A stretch of 64,000 bases of DNA, from contig JALNYU010000008.1 in assembly GCA_023229645.1 (NCBI GenBank), positions 62,001 to 126,000 of the forward strand. The letters run 5' to 3'. Both the position numbers and the translations under genes were made by a program. The notes under the pieces were generated by a model. That model worked only from the letters and a program-made list of their open reading frames with translations. It was not told the origin of the DNA and ran no database searches. Each line of letters begins with the position of its first letter. Position 1 is the first letter of the stretch. This stretch comes from Nevskia sp. GTDB lineage: Bacteria > Pseudomonadota > Gammaproteobacteria > Nevskiales > Nevskiaceae. Shown piece by piece: positions 45,907-53,831 of the stretch.

Positions 45907-46791
45907 TTAGATTTCTTGATAATTTTCGGGGCCATACCAAGTTTCCTGTAGGTTGTTTGTCACCCCCATGGAGTCGTATACAAGAAACCAACCCTGAAGC
46001 GCGAAGTAGTTTGGATTCAGGTTGAATCTGATTGCGGCGGCGAACTCATTTATAGCTATGCAGAGATTGAAAAGAAGTCTTATACATGTGCTGCTCCATT
46101 TTTCTGATCGATCTTGTAGTGCATCACAATCAGCGCGCCATTTTGCTTTCCATCTTCTGTCTTCTTGCCAGCAATTCCCGTCCGGGGTAAATGCTAATAT
46201 TTGATAGTGCTCCACATAAGCCTGCAGTCTATTTGCTAGGTTTGTGGCACTAAGCTCAATCTGTGGCTTATCTCCTGGCCAGTTTGCTCGGTGAACTGTT
46301 ACATAGAAATCTACGGCTCCCTCAATGAACTTGCTAAAGACCAACCCTCTAATTGCATGATCCGTGATGGCGTCCCACTGCGATAGGAGTAGGCGATCTG
46401 CGGCCAAGTTTGCTATAGATGAATATATTTGATCGCTGATGCTCTTCGCGCCAAGGGTAAGTTGAGTTTCGACCCATACTTCATGATCGGATTTGACTTG
46501 ATGTAGGCGCTCTATAGGCCACGATTTTGGGTCTTTGTCAATTATTCCGTGGTGATTTCTGCAGAGGAGAATAAGGTTTGGATATCTGTTCCGTTCGGGA
46601 ATGGCTAATGGGCTTTTGCCACGAGGCCCGTCTTCGCTTTCGCCGACAATGTGGCAATTCTCTCCAAAGAGGACATTGCCCGAAATGTGGGTTTCGGACT
46701 CTGCAACTAGGATCTGCCTGCAATCTGGCATTAAGCATCGCCCTGTGGCTTTTGCCCATAGAATTTTTACGTCTGACTGATGAATTGTCAT
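45907..46791 (-). CDS. HNH endonuclease cassette protein
   Basis: A 294-aa protein with an N-terminal HNH nuclease: zinc-type Cys19 and Cys24 (GRCLMPDC), CHIVGESEDGPRG (His47), then NLILLCRNHHGIIDKDP with Cys77 and the His80/His81 pair. The remaining 200 residues are helical and unassigned. Chosen start is the ATG at 46791; a TTG lies 4 codons earlier. It has clearly lower GC than the chromosome. An attC 3' core lies 20 bp before the start and a full attC follows the stop, so it is a gene cassette. Defence against phage is a guess. Confidence 0.8.
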   Translation of the reverse strand: MTIHQSDVKILWAKATGRCLMPDCRQILVAESETHISGNVLFGENCHIVGESEDGPRGKSPLAIPERNRYPNLILLCRNHHGIIDKDPKSWPIERLHQVKSDHEVWVETQLTLGAKSISDQIYSSIANLAADRLLLSQWDAITDHAIRGLVFSKFIEGAVDFYVTVHRANWPGDKPQIELSATNLANRLQAYVEHYQILAFTPDGNCWQEDRRWKAKWRADCDALQDRSEKWSSTCIRLLFNLCIAINEFAAAIRFNLNPNYFALQGWFLVYDSMGVTNNLQETWYGPENYQEI

Positions 46792-46809
46792 ATTAGGTGG
46801 CAATGAAGA

Positions 46810-46904
46810 GCCTAACGTAATTTAGACCTCACCTAGAGGTGAGGTGTAACCCAAGACGCCATCACAAGTGATGCGTAACCTGGCTGTGGGTTAACATGTT
46901 AAGT
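46810..46904 (-). other. Probable integron attC site between HNH and VapBC cassettes
   Basis: Cores ACTTAAC (R'', 46898-46904) and GTTAGGC (R', 46810-46816) on the minus strand fit RYYYAAC/GTTRRRY. L boxes TTAACCC and GGTCTAA pair imperfectly. Inside are hairpins CCTCACC/GGTGAGG and ATCAC/GTGAT. Size 95 bp. Weaker than the site at 45760-45877. Confidence 0.6.
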
Positions 46905-47073
46905 GGTTGATTTTCATGAGGAAAGTAGATTTTTGAACCATGCCACTCCCTTGTTACGCGTCAATTTTTTGCTTCGACTGTAGCTGAGACTTTGCCAACC
47001 GCCAAGCGGAGGCAGCGCAGCCGCGACCGTGTGCTGCCTGTGCAGTGACTTGCTATGAAGATTCGAAGCAACT

Positions 47074-47109
47074 ATGATGTGTAGGTTGACCTTGAACGGT
47101 ACACATCAT
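47074..47109. promoter_or_regulatory. Probable VapBC operator
   Basis: Inverted repeat ATGATGTGTA/TACACATCAT (10 bp each, 16-bp spacer). The right arm overlaps the vapB start codon. Position and symmetry fit autoregulation by the antitoxin-toxin complex. Confidence 0.65.
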
Positions 47110-47302
47110 GCGCACAAACATTGAGATTGACGACAAGTTGATGAGCGATGCTCTTCGCCTCACCGGAGCGAAGACGAAGAAGGAGGCTGTAGAGATGGGC
47201 CTTCGTACGCTGCTGCGGTTGCAGCAGCAAGCGCAGTTGCGCCAGCTGCGTGGCAAATTGCAGTGGGAGGGGGACCTTGAAGCGATGAGGGCCGACAAGT
47301 GA
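47108..47302 (+). CDS. vapB: Antitoxin VapB
   Basis: A 64-aa ribbon-helix-helix-type antitoxin: MRTNIEIDDKLMSDALRLTG and KTKKEAVEMGLRTLLRLQQQ, with a C-terminal tail that would wrap the toxin. Overlaps vapC by a 4-bp GTGA junction. It is on the plus strand, against the direction of the cassette array, as autonomous toxin-antitoxin cassettes sometimes are. Confidence 0.9.
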   Translation: MRTNIEIDDKLMSDALRLTGAKTKKEAVEMGLRTLLRLQQQAQLRQLRGKLQWEGDLEAMRADK

Positions 47303-47700
47303 TTCTTGTGGACTCAAGCGTTTGGATCGACTTTTTTCGTGGGGTGGCAACACCTCAGGTTGAAACCTTGGACCGCTTGCTCGGGGCTGAGCCGTTGGCC
47401 GTAGGTGACTTGATCTTGGCCGAAGTGCTTCAAGGCTTCCGAGGAGAGAAGGAGTTCAACCAGGCGCGCAAGCTTCTGCTGACGCTGGAACAAGTGGACG
47501 TTGGCGGCCAGGAAATTGCAATTCAGGCTGCGAGGAACTTCCGAACACTACGTGAACGCGGCGTGACAATTCGAAAGACGATAGATACGCTGATTGCAAC
47601 GAGGTGCATCGAATCGGATATCACCTTGTTGTTCAGCGACAGGGATTTTGATCCGTTTGTGGAATACCTCGGTCTTCGATCTGCCTTGGCCGAGTTTTGA
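47299..47700 (+). CDS. vapC: Toxin VapC, PIN-domain ribonuclease
   Basis: A 133-aa PIN nuclease with the acidic site Asp5 (ILVDSSVWIDFF), Glu42 (AEVLQGF), Asp96 (TIDTLIA) and Asp114 (SDRDFDPF). GTG start coupled to vapB. All catalytic acids are present, so it is probably active. The attC core GCCTAAC begins 2 bp after its stop on the plus strand. Confidence 0.92.
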   Translation: MILVDSSVWIDFFRGVATPQVETLDRLLGAEPLAVGDLILAEVLQGFRGEKEFNQARKLLLTLEQVDVGGQEIAIQAARNFRTLRERGVTIRKTIDTLIATRCIESDITLLFSDRDFDPFVEYLGLRSALAEF

Positions 47701-47702
47701 AG

Positions 47703-47709
47703 AGGCCTA
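47703..47709 (-). other. attC core (GTTAGGC) beside the VapBC cassette
   Basis: On the minus strand GTTAGGC, a perfect GTTRRRY core. The rest of the attC that should lie upstream has been replaced by IS1182-like sequence, whose end begins at 47710. Confidence 0.65.
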
Positions 47710-48172
47710 ACGAGGCTGTAGAAAATACCCGCCAGCGCTTTCACTAGAATGCGCGAAAGCGGTGATCGGCTCTAACGCCGCGTTGTTTGATCGGAATACG
47801 ATCATCTGACGACTCCATTCTGTGGCCAGCCTCGGCGGCGGTATAGCCGTGTTGGACGATATCCTACCGTTTCCGGCTTTGCCAGGTGCTTTATGGCGCC
47901 TTGCCTTGCAGCTTTTGTACGTTGTGCACCCAGGCAAACAGCTTCCACTGTGCATCCACCTTGCGTCGGGCTCTGAGCGTGAATCGGCGTAGGTGGTGAT
48001 TGTGCAGATTGCCGAAGACCGGTTCGACAATCCCAAGGCGCCGGCTGTACAGTAATCGCCCTTCACGGCTGTCGATCCGGGCTTTCATCGCGGTGGTTTG
48101 CGGATGCAGGTCTTTGGCCATGCTGCCGTCGAAGAGGGTGACTTGCCGAAAGACGCTGACTTCAGGCTTGGA
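47710..48172 (-). mobile_element. IS1182-family remnant 1 (C-terminal end)
   Basis: Holds the element end GAGGCTGTAGAAAATACCC at 47710 and the 3' part of the transposase on the minus strand: DLHPQTTAMKARIDSREGRL, SRRLGIVEPVFGNLHNHHLR and KVDAQWKLFAWVHNVQKLQ, the C-terminal domain of IS1182 transposases. The N-terminal two thirds are missing. Very similar to remnant 2. Confidence 0.85.
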
Positions 48173-48177
48173 CCAGT

Positions 48178-48222
48178 TTAGTTCGACCCTTATTTTCCAT
48201 TCCACCCCTATTTTCCGGGGCA
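48178..48222. repeat. AATAGGGGT-type inverted motif
   Basis: On the minus strand GGAAAATAGGGGTGGAATGG then GGAAAATAAGGGTC: two near-copies of GGAAAATARGGGT, related to the motif at 42694-42766. Lies between the lprI-like stop and IS remnant 1, where an attC would be expected. Confidence 0.5.
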
Positions 48223-48228
48223 TTGAAC

Positions 48229-48663
48229 TTAATTCTCTTTAATAAATTCTTCGAGAGCGTTTGCTCGATCACGAGTAAGGGTTGTTTTGCAACCGAGATA
48301 CCAAACTCCCCAACCGGTACCTTGCCCATTAAATGCGTCAGCCTGGAGTTGGCAGTTGGTTTCGAGATACGATAGCCAAGCTCGCTGTGACGCTAGGAGC
48401 GATTTCTCGAAGCCCTCTTCCTTTGCTTTTGCTCTCACCTTCTTGTAAAGGCTGTTCAGCCGACGGTCCTGTTCAGTGAAATCATAGTTCAAGCAAATCT
48501 TTATACGGATAGTTACCCCGCTGCCACATGCGTTGTAGTCCGCACGTATTTCGTCAGCCGTAAGGCCTGTTGTTTTCGACACCGCCTTTACGACCTCCTC
48601 GTCGGGCGCAGCGAAACACAGATGACAACTGAACATGGCCAGAACAAGAGTTAGTTTGCGCAT
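48229..48663 (-). CDS. LprI-like (DUF1311) exported protein cassette
   Basis: A 144-aa protein with a signal peptide (about 1-18, LAMFSCHLCFA) and the DUF1311/LprI fold: cysteine pairs in YNACGSG, RIKICLN, ETNCQLQ and LGCKTT, with DRRLNSLYKKV and SQRAWLSYLETNC marks. LprI proteins can inhibit lysozyme. I chose the ATG at 48663, five bases after an attC-type GTTAGGG core; a ribosome site is not obvious, as is common in cassettes. Confidence 0.85.
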   Translation of the reverse strand: MRKLTLVLAMFSCHLCFAAPDEEVVKAVSKTTGLTADEIRADYNACGSGVTIRIKICLNYDFTEQDRRLNSLYKKVRAKAKEEGFEKSLLASQRAWLSYLETNCQLQADAFNGQGTGWGVWYLGCKTTLTRDRANALEEFIKEN

Positions 48664-48672
48664 GAGACCCCT

Positions 48673-49210
48673 AACGAGTCTGTAGAAAATGCCCGCCAGC
48701 GCTTTCACTAGAATGCACGAAAGCGGTGATCGGCTCTAATGCCGCGTTATTTGATTGGAACGCGATCATCTGACAACTCCATTTTGTGGCCGGCTGCGGC
48801 GGTGGCATGGCCTTGTTGAACGATACCGTACCGTTCCCATCTTTGCTAGATGCTTCATGGCGCTTTGCCTTGCAGCTTTTGTACGTTGTGCACCAAGGCA
48901 AAAAGCTTCCACTGCGCACCCACCTTGCTTCGGGTTCTGAGCGTGATTCGTCGCAGGTGGTGATTGTGGAGATTGCCCAAGACCGGTTCGACGATGCCGA
49001 GGCGCCAGCTGTACAGTAGTCGCCCTTCACGGCTGCCGATTCGGGCTTTCATCGCGGTGGTTTGCGGGTGCAGGTCTTTGGTCCTGCTGCCGTCGAAGAA
49101 GACGACTTGCTGATACGGGCTGATGCCCGGCTTGCGCAGGCACGGCGCTTTAACCGGCTGGGCAGCGGCAATGGAATTCATGGCCAGTACCGGGGCTTTT
49201 CTACAGCCTC
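48673..49210 (-). mobile_element. IS1182-family remnant 2, internally deleted, both ends present
   Basis: A 538-bp derivative with ends GAGTCTGTAGAAAATGCCC (48673) and, inverted, TTTTCTACAGCCTC (49197-49210). It carries the same transposase C-terminus as remnant 1 and about 40 bp of the 5' end seen at 45744. The centre of the gene is gone. The 3' end abuts GTTAGGG; the 5' end abuts the last codon of the NYN gene and supplies part of its TGA stop. Confidence 0.85.
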
Positions 49211-50225
49211 AGCGCCCGATCAACCGTTCCCGGAACAAGCGCCGCAATTCGTTGCGCTCGGTCGGGGTGGGCTTTCTTTCTAGTGCTGCGGTTGCGGCGT
49301 GGAGCAGCCGGCCGTCCACCGCTTGGCCGATCGCGCCGGTGGCGGTAATCGATGTGTCGGTGAACGGCGGCACGGCTGCGGCAATGAATTGGTTCACGAT
49401 GTCGGAGAGCTTGGTGAGTTCCGGCACCACGTTGCGCGCCGGTAATGGCGCGGCTTTGCTCGGCGCGGCTTTGGCTGGGGCTGCTTTCGTGGCGGCCTTG
49501 GCTTTCTTTGCGGCCGCAGCCGGTTTCTTTACCGGCGCGACTTTGGCGGCGGCAGGCGGCTTCGGTGCCGCCGCTGCTTTTGCCGCCGCGGCTGGCTTGG
49601 CGCGTTTTGAGACATTTTCCGCGTCATTGGGTGCAGCGGGTGCAGACGGCTGACTGGATACTGCTCTTGCGCCGACATACGCGAGATAGGGCTCGATATC
49701 GCTCCGCGCCAGCCGGCGCACGCGGTCGGCGATGCACACCAACTCAAAGCTTTGGTTGTGTCCAACGCCGAACGCGGAATCTTCAATGCCGAGCGCGGCC
49801 ACGCGCACGCCGCGCTTTTGCGCTAGTTCGATACCGATGACCAGATCGCCATCACCGGTGAGCAGCACCGCGTCCGTGATCGCGTGGTTATTGGAGAGCT
49901 CGATCAAATCGACCATGATTTTCGAGTCCACCCCTTTTTGAACGCCGGACCGGCTGATGATGCCGGCCCGCAGTTGCACGTCCGGCAACATCGACAGCGC
50001 TTCCTGCTCGTCCGAGAGGCGGCTTGATACGCCGTCGTACCAATAGAGGCGCAGCAGATTGGGATTCCCCAAAGCCTTCACTGCGTGGTCGATGATGTGG
50101 CTGACCAGCCCCTGCGGGTCACGAATCGCCACGTCCTTCCGAGATTTGCTCTCCCGCGTGCTGAGGATTTGCACGCTTTGCGAGAGTAGGTAGCCGGCAT
50201 CCACTAATACCGCGAAACGATCCAT
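49209..50225 (-). CDS. NYN/PIN-like (LabA, DUF88) protein with Ala-Lys linker
   Basis: A 338-aa protein. The N-terminal 170 residues form a NYN ribonuclease-like domain: FAVLVDAGYL (Asp9), KGVDSKIMVDLIEL, LLTGDGDLVIGIELA. A low-complexity histone-H1-like linker follows (about 210-265, many AAK, APKP and KAAP runs), then a C-terminal domain ending RNELRRLFRERLIGR. I chose the ATG at 50225; an upstream ATG exists at 50258. The stop is formed at the junction with the IS remnant, so the original end may have differed slightly. Confidence 0.85.
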   Translation of the reverse strand: MDRFAVLVDAGYLLSQSVQILSTRESKSRKDVAIRDPQGLVSHIIDHAVKALGNPNLLRLYWYDGVSSRLSDEQEALSMLPDVQLRAGIISRSGVQKGVDSKIMVDLIELSNNHAITDAVLLTGDGDLVIGIELAQKRGVRVAALGIEDSAFGVGHNQSFELVCIADRVRRLARSDIEPYLAYVGARAVSSQPSAPAAPNDAENVSKRAKPAAAAKAAAAPKPPAAAKVAPVKKPAAAAKKAKAATKAAPAKAAPSKAAPLPARNVVPELTKLSDIVNQFIAAAVPPFTDTSITATGAIGQAVDGRLLHAATAALERKPTPTERNELRRLFRERLIGR

Positions 50226-50471
50226 TGTTTGCCCCGTTGTTTTCGTCAGTTTCGCCATTCTGGCTGATCTGTGGGGTTCAACGGTTTCCGGCAGATTTTT
50301 CCGCCTCGGCGGCCTTGGCGGCGAACAGCGCTCGGCGATGATGCGCCGTGGCCGGCCAGTGGGATTTCAATGCCTGCGAGCATCAACCAGCACCCTGCGC
50401 GCGGCCTGCATCAGCAGCGCAATCGAGCAGGGCATTGGCTGCTAAGTGCGCCGCCGCGGCGCGCTTAATCG

Positions 50472-51647
50472 CTAGCCCTGCACCAGTGCCGGCTGCGGCG
50501 CGCGGCGATCTAAGGCCGCCGAAATCGCGGTTAGGCCGAGCCCGGCCAGCGCCACCGCGGCACCGGCGAATGGCACCGTGGTCAGCGCCGCGCCTTGCGC
50601 GATCACCACACCACCCAACCAGGCGCCGAGCGCGTTGCCGAGGTTGAATGCGCCGATGTTCAACGTCGAGGCCAAATTCGGCGCTTCGGCCGCTTTCGCT
50701 ACCACACGCATTTGCAGCGGCGGCACAGTGGCGAATGCGAATACGCCCCAGATGAATACGGTGATCGCGGCCGGCAGCGGCGCGCGGCTGGTGTACGAGA
50801 ACAGCAGCAATACGACCGCGAGCCCGGCAAGTATCGCCATCAACGCCGGCATCAGCTTCCAGTCGGCCAGTTTGCCGCCGAGCGTGTTGCCGACGGTCAA
50901 ACCGGCGCCGAACAGCAGCAGAACGCCGGTAACCGCGTGCGGAGAAATGCCACTGACTTGCTCCAATATCGGCGCGATATAGGTAAACACCGTGAACACG
51001 CCGCCAAAGCCGAGCACCGTCATGCCCAGTGCAAGCCAAACCTGCGGCTTGCGCAGTACCGCGAACTCGGCAGAGAGCCGTGTCTGTGGCATTGGCAACG
51101 CGCGCGGCAACGCAGCGGCGATGGCGATGAAGGCGAGCACGCCGATTGCCGTCACGGCCCAGAACGTTGCCCGCCAGCCGGCGGCTTGGCCGAGCGCTGT
51201 GCCGGCCGGCACGCCGAGCACGTTGGCCAGCGTGAGCCCGGTGAACATCAGGGCGATTGCCTGTGCGCGCCGGTTCGGCGGCACCAAACCGGCGGCCACC
51301 ACCGCGCCGATGCCGAAAAACGCGCCGTGGCAAAACGCGGCGATGACGCGCGCGACCAGCAACCAGTGGTAATCCGGTGCCAGCGCTGACAATAAATTGC
51401 CGACGATGAACAGCAGCATCAACATCATCAGCGCCGGTTTTCGCGGCATCCGCGCGGTCAAAATCGCGAGGATCGGCGCGCCAACCGCGACGCCGATGGC
51501 GTAGCCGGTCACCAATAATCCTGCGGCCGGAATATCAACGTGTAAATCGGCCGCCACTTCCGGCAGCAAACCCATAATGACGAACTCGGCAGTGCCGATG
51601 CCAAACGCGGCCAATGCCAACGCGATCAGCGGTAACGGGAAACCCAT
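50472..51647 (-). CDS. MFS exporter (DHA1, AraJ/YdhP-like)
   Basis: A 391-aa, 12-helix transporter. Marks: ALAAFGIGTAEFVIMGLLPEVA at helix 1, GYAIGVAVGAPILAILTARMPRK (motif A region) and VARVIAAFCHGAFFGIGAVVA. Similar transporters export sugars, purines or drugs. It is divergent from a LysR gene that probably controls it (164-bp gap with a CGATATCG palindrome at 51775-51782). Confidence 0.92.
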   Translation of the reverse strand: MGFPLPLIALALAAFGIGTAEFVIMGLLPEVAADLHVDIPAAGLLVTGYAIGVAVGAPILAILTARMPRKPALMMLMLLFIVGNLLSALAPDYHWLLVARVIAAFCHGAFFGIGAVVAAGLVPPNRRAQAIALMFTGLTLANVLGVPAGTALGQAAGWRATFWAVTAIGVLAFIAIAAALPRALPMPQTRLSAEFAVLRKPQVWLALGMTVLGFGGVFTVFTYIAPILEQVSGISPHAVTGVLLLFGAGLTVGNTLGGKLADWKLMPALMAILAGLAVVLLLFSYTSRAPLPAAITVFIWGVFAFATVPPLQMRVVAKAAEAPNLASTLNIGAFNLGNALGAWLGGVVIAQGAALTTVPFAGAAVALAGLGLTAISAALDRRAPQPALVQG

Positions 51648-51811
51648 GACGTACTCCTAGAAATAAGGCCCGGCGCCGCGCCGCAATGGCGCTAATGGAA
51701 TGCCGGATGAAGACGGCATAGAATCAACCTTTCCTTAAACGATCAGAAGCCATCCGTCTGGAAAACCTTCTTTTCGATATCGTTGAAGATGACAAACGTT
51801 GGAGCGGATCG

Positions 51812-52753
51812 ATGGCGCACGAATCGGTGGAATTGCCTGATCTATTGCTGTTCGTGCGCACCATTACCGCCGGCAGCTTATCCGCCGCCGGCCGCAGCCT
51901 GAAAATCTCGCCAGCTGTTGCCAGCAAACGCTTAAGCCGGCTGGAGAATCACCTCGGCGTTCGGCTGATTCAACGCACGTCGCGGCGCTTGAATCTAACC
52001 GAAGAAGGCGCGGCGTATTACGAGCGCATCGCGCCGCTGCTGGCGCAGTTGGAAGACGCCGGTGCCGCTGCTGCCGGCGAGCAGGCGGCAATGCAGGGCA
52101 CGCTGCGCATCACCGCCACCAATGCCTTCGGGCGGCGCTGGCTCGGCCCGCTGGCGGCCGAGTTTTCGCGCGCGCATCCGCAGGTATCGCTTTATATGCA
52201 CTTGACTGACGAGGTCGTTGATCTACTTAGCGGCGGCTATGACCTCGCCGTACGCATCGGCCAGCCGCAGGACTCCAGTTTGATCGCGCGCCGCGTTGCC
52301 AATAGTCGTCTGGTGTTGGTCGCGGCACCGTCGTATCTAAAAAAGCACGGCACGCCGAAACGCCCGGAGGATCTGGCGCAGCATCGCTGCATCCCGTTGC
52401 TGCGTCCTGGGCGCGACACCGCGAACTGGCATTTCCGCACCGTGGATGGCCCGCTGACGCTCGCCATCGGCGGCCCGCTCGGCAGCGATAGCGGCGAGCT
52501 GATGCAAGACTGGGCACGGCGCGGCGAAGGCATCGCGCGCAAGTCGATTTGGGACGTCACCGACGACCTCATCGACGGCAAGCTGGTCACCGTGCTCGAC
52601 CACTCCATCGACGAACCCGCCGATATTCACGTCGTCTACCCCAGCCGCAGCTTCGTGCCGCTGCGGGTGCGTCGCTTCATCGCGCACTTGGAAGCACGTC
52701 TAGCGAAAGCGGAGGCTGGGGTTTTGGCCGCCGGCACGCGGCGGCGTAATTGA
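51812..52753 (+). CDS. LysR-family regulator 1
   Basis: A 313-aa regulator: winged helix (LLFVRTITAGSLSAAGRSLKISPAVASKRLSRLE, the CrgA-like start) and periplasmic-binding-type effector domain from about 95. Divergent from the MFS gene, its likely target. The start lies 20 bp after GAAGATGAC, with a GGAGCGG site. Confidence 0.93.
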   Translation: MAHESVELPDLLLFVRTITAGSLSAAGRSLKISPAVASKRLSRLENHLGVRLIQRTSRRLNLTEEGAAYYERIAPLLAQLEDAGAAAAGEQAAMQGTLRITATNAFGRRWLGPLAAEFSRAHPQVSLYMHLTDEVVDLLSGGYDLAVRIGQPQDSSLIARRVANSRLVLVAAPSYLKKHGTPKRPEDLAQHRCIPLLRPGRDTANWHFRTVDGPLTLAIGGPLGSDSGELMQDWARRGEGIARKSIWDVTDDLIDGKLVTVLDHSIDEPADIHVVYPSRSFVPLRVRRFIAHLEARLAKAEAGVLAAGTRRRN

Positions 52754-52867
52754 TTCAATGTCCGTGGCTTGATCGTGTCGGCACCGCACTGCTGAACGCC
52801 GGCAGTTCCAACCCACACATACTGTAGCCCACGCAGTACGATTGAACCGACACCACTGGAGTTTCAC

Positions 52868-53785
52868 TTGGATCGATTTGCTGCATTAGAAACGTTTGTC
52901 AGCGTCTTCGAAGCCGGCTCGTTTTCGGTTGCTGCGCGGCGGCTAAACGTCGGCCAACCGGCGGTTTCGAAAACCATCGCGCAGTTGGAGAAACGCCTGG
53001 GCGTGCGCTTATTGCTGCGCTCCACGCGCGGCTTGACGCCGACCGAAGCCGGGCAAAGTTTCTACGAGCGCGCCCGGCGTGCGCTGGACGAAGCCGACGA
53101 GGCCGACCTCGCCGCGCGCGGCGCCCGCGCTGGCTTGTCCGGCCGGCTACGCGTGTGCGCAGCGGTGACGTTCGCCAGCCAGCACATCTTGCCGCGGCTG
53201 CAATCGTTTCTCGATGAGCACCCGGAACTTAGCATCGATATCGTGCTCGACGACCGCAGTATCGACGTGCTCGAAGAAGGCATCGATGTCGCGCTGCGCA
53301 TGGGCCCGCTCGCGGACTCGAACATGACTGCGCGCAGGATTGCCCGCGCGCGTCGGCTCGTACTCGGCACGCCAGCGTATTTCGCTGCTGCTGGCGTGCC
53401 AAAAACCCCGGCCGAGTTGAACCTGCACCAAGCGGTCGTCTACAGCCAAAACGGCGGCGGCAACGCGTGGTCGTTCCGACGCGGCAGCTCGGAGATTTCC
53501 GTTGCGGTTAGCGGCCGTGTGCGTGTCACCGCGGCCGAAGGCGTGCGTGCCGCGGTATTGGCGAATATGGGAATTGCGATTGCATCGGAATGGATGTTTA
53601 CGCCGGAACTGGCGAGTGGCGCCGTGCAGCCGGTACTAACCGATTGGGCGCTACCGCTGCTCGATCTCTGGGCGGTCTACCCGGCCGGGCGCATGGCCAG
53701 CGCCAAGGCGCGGGCGTTTGTCGCGTTCGTTGAAGCGACGCTTGCCGCGGCCAACATCGACACGGCAAACGTTGACGACCGCTAG
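52868..53785 (+). CDS. LysR-family regulator 2, TTG start
   Basis: A 305-aa LysR protein: MDRFAALETFVSVFEAGSFS, then a recognition helix (VGQPAVSKTIAQLEKRLG) and an effector domain. The start is TTG at 52868 with GGAG eight bases before it; no ATG fits. It converges with the ene-reductase gene and its TAG stop lies in a GGCCCTGTTAACAC element end. Confidence 0.9.
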   Translation: MDRFAALETFVSVFEAGSFSVAARRLNVGQPAVSKTIAQLEKRLGVRLLLRSTRGLTPTEAGQSFYERARRALDEADEADLAARGARAGLSGRLRVCAAVTFASQHILPRLQSFLDEHPELSIDIVLDDRSIDVLEEGIDVALRMGPLADSNMTARRIARARRLVLGTPAYFAAAGVPKTPAELNLHQAVVYSQNGGGNAWSFRRGSSEISVAVSGRVRVTAAEGVRAAVLANMGIAIASEWMFTPELASGAVQPVLTDWALPLLDLWAVYPAGRMASAKARAFVAFVEATLAAANIDTANVDDR

Positions 53786-53830
53786 GCCCTGTTAACACAT
53801 ATGTAACCGCGTACGTGTTAACGATCCTTA
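53782..53830. mobile_element. Short degenerate GGCCCTGTTAACAC hairpin element
   Basis: TAGGCCCTGTTAACAC, 16 unmatched bases, then GTGTTAAC and GATCCTTA. It looks like the two ends of the 24298 element joined with the middle deleted. It lies between two convergent genes and could act as a two-way terminator; the TA gives the stop codon of LysR 2. Confidence 0.5.
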
Positions 53831-53831
53831 A

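Noticed and set aside
41600..50300. Integron integrase or attI
   Set aside because: No tyrosine-recombinase motifs in any frame around the array.
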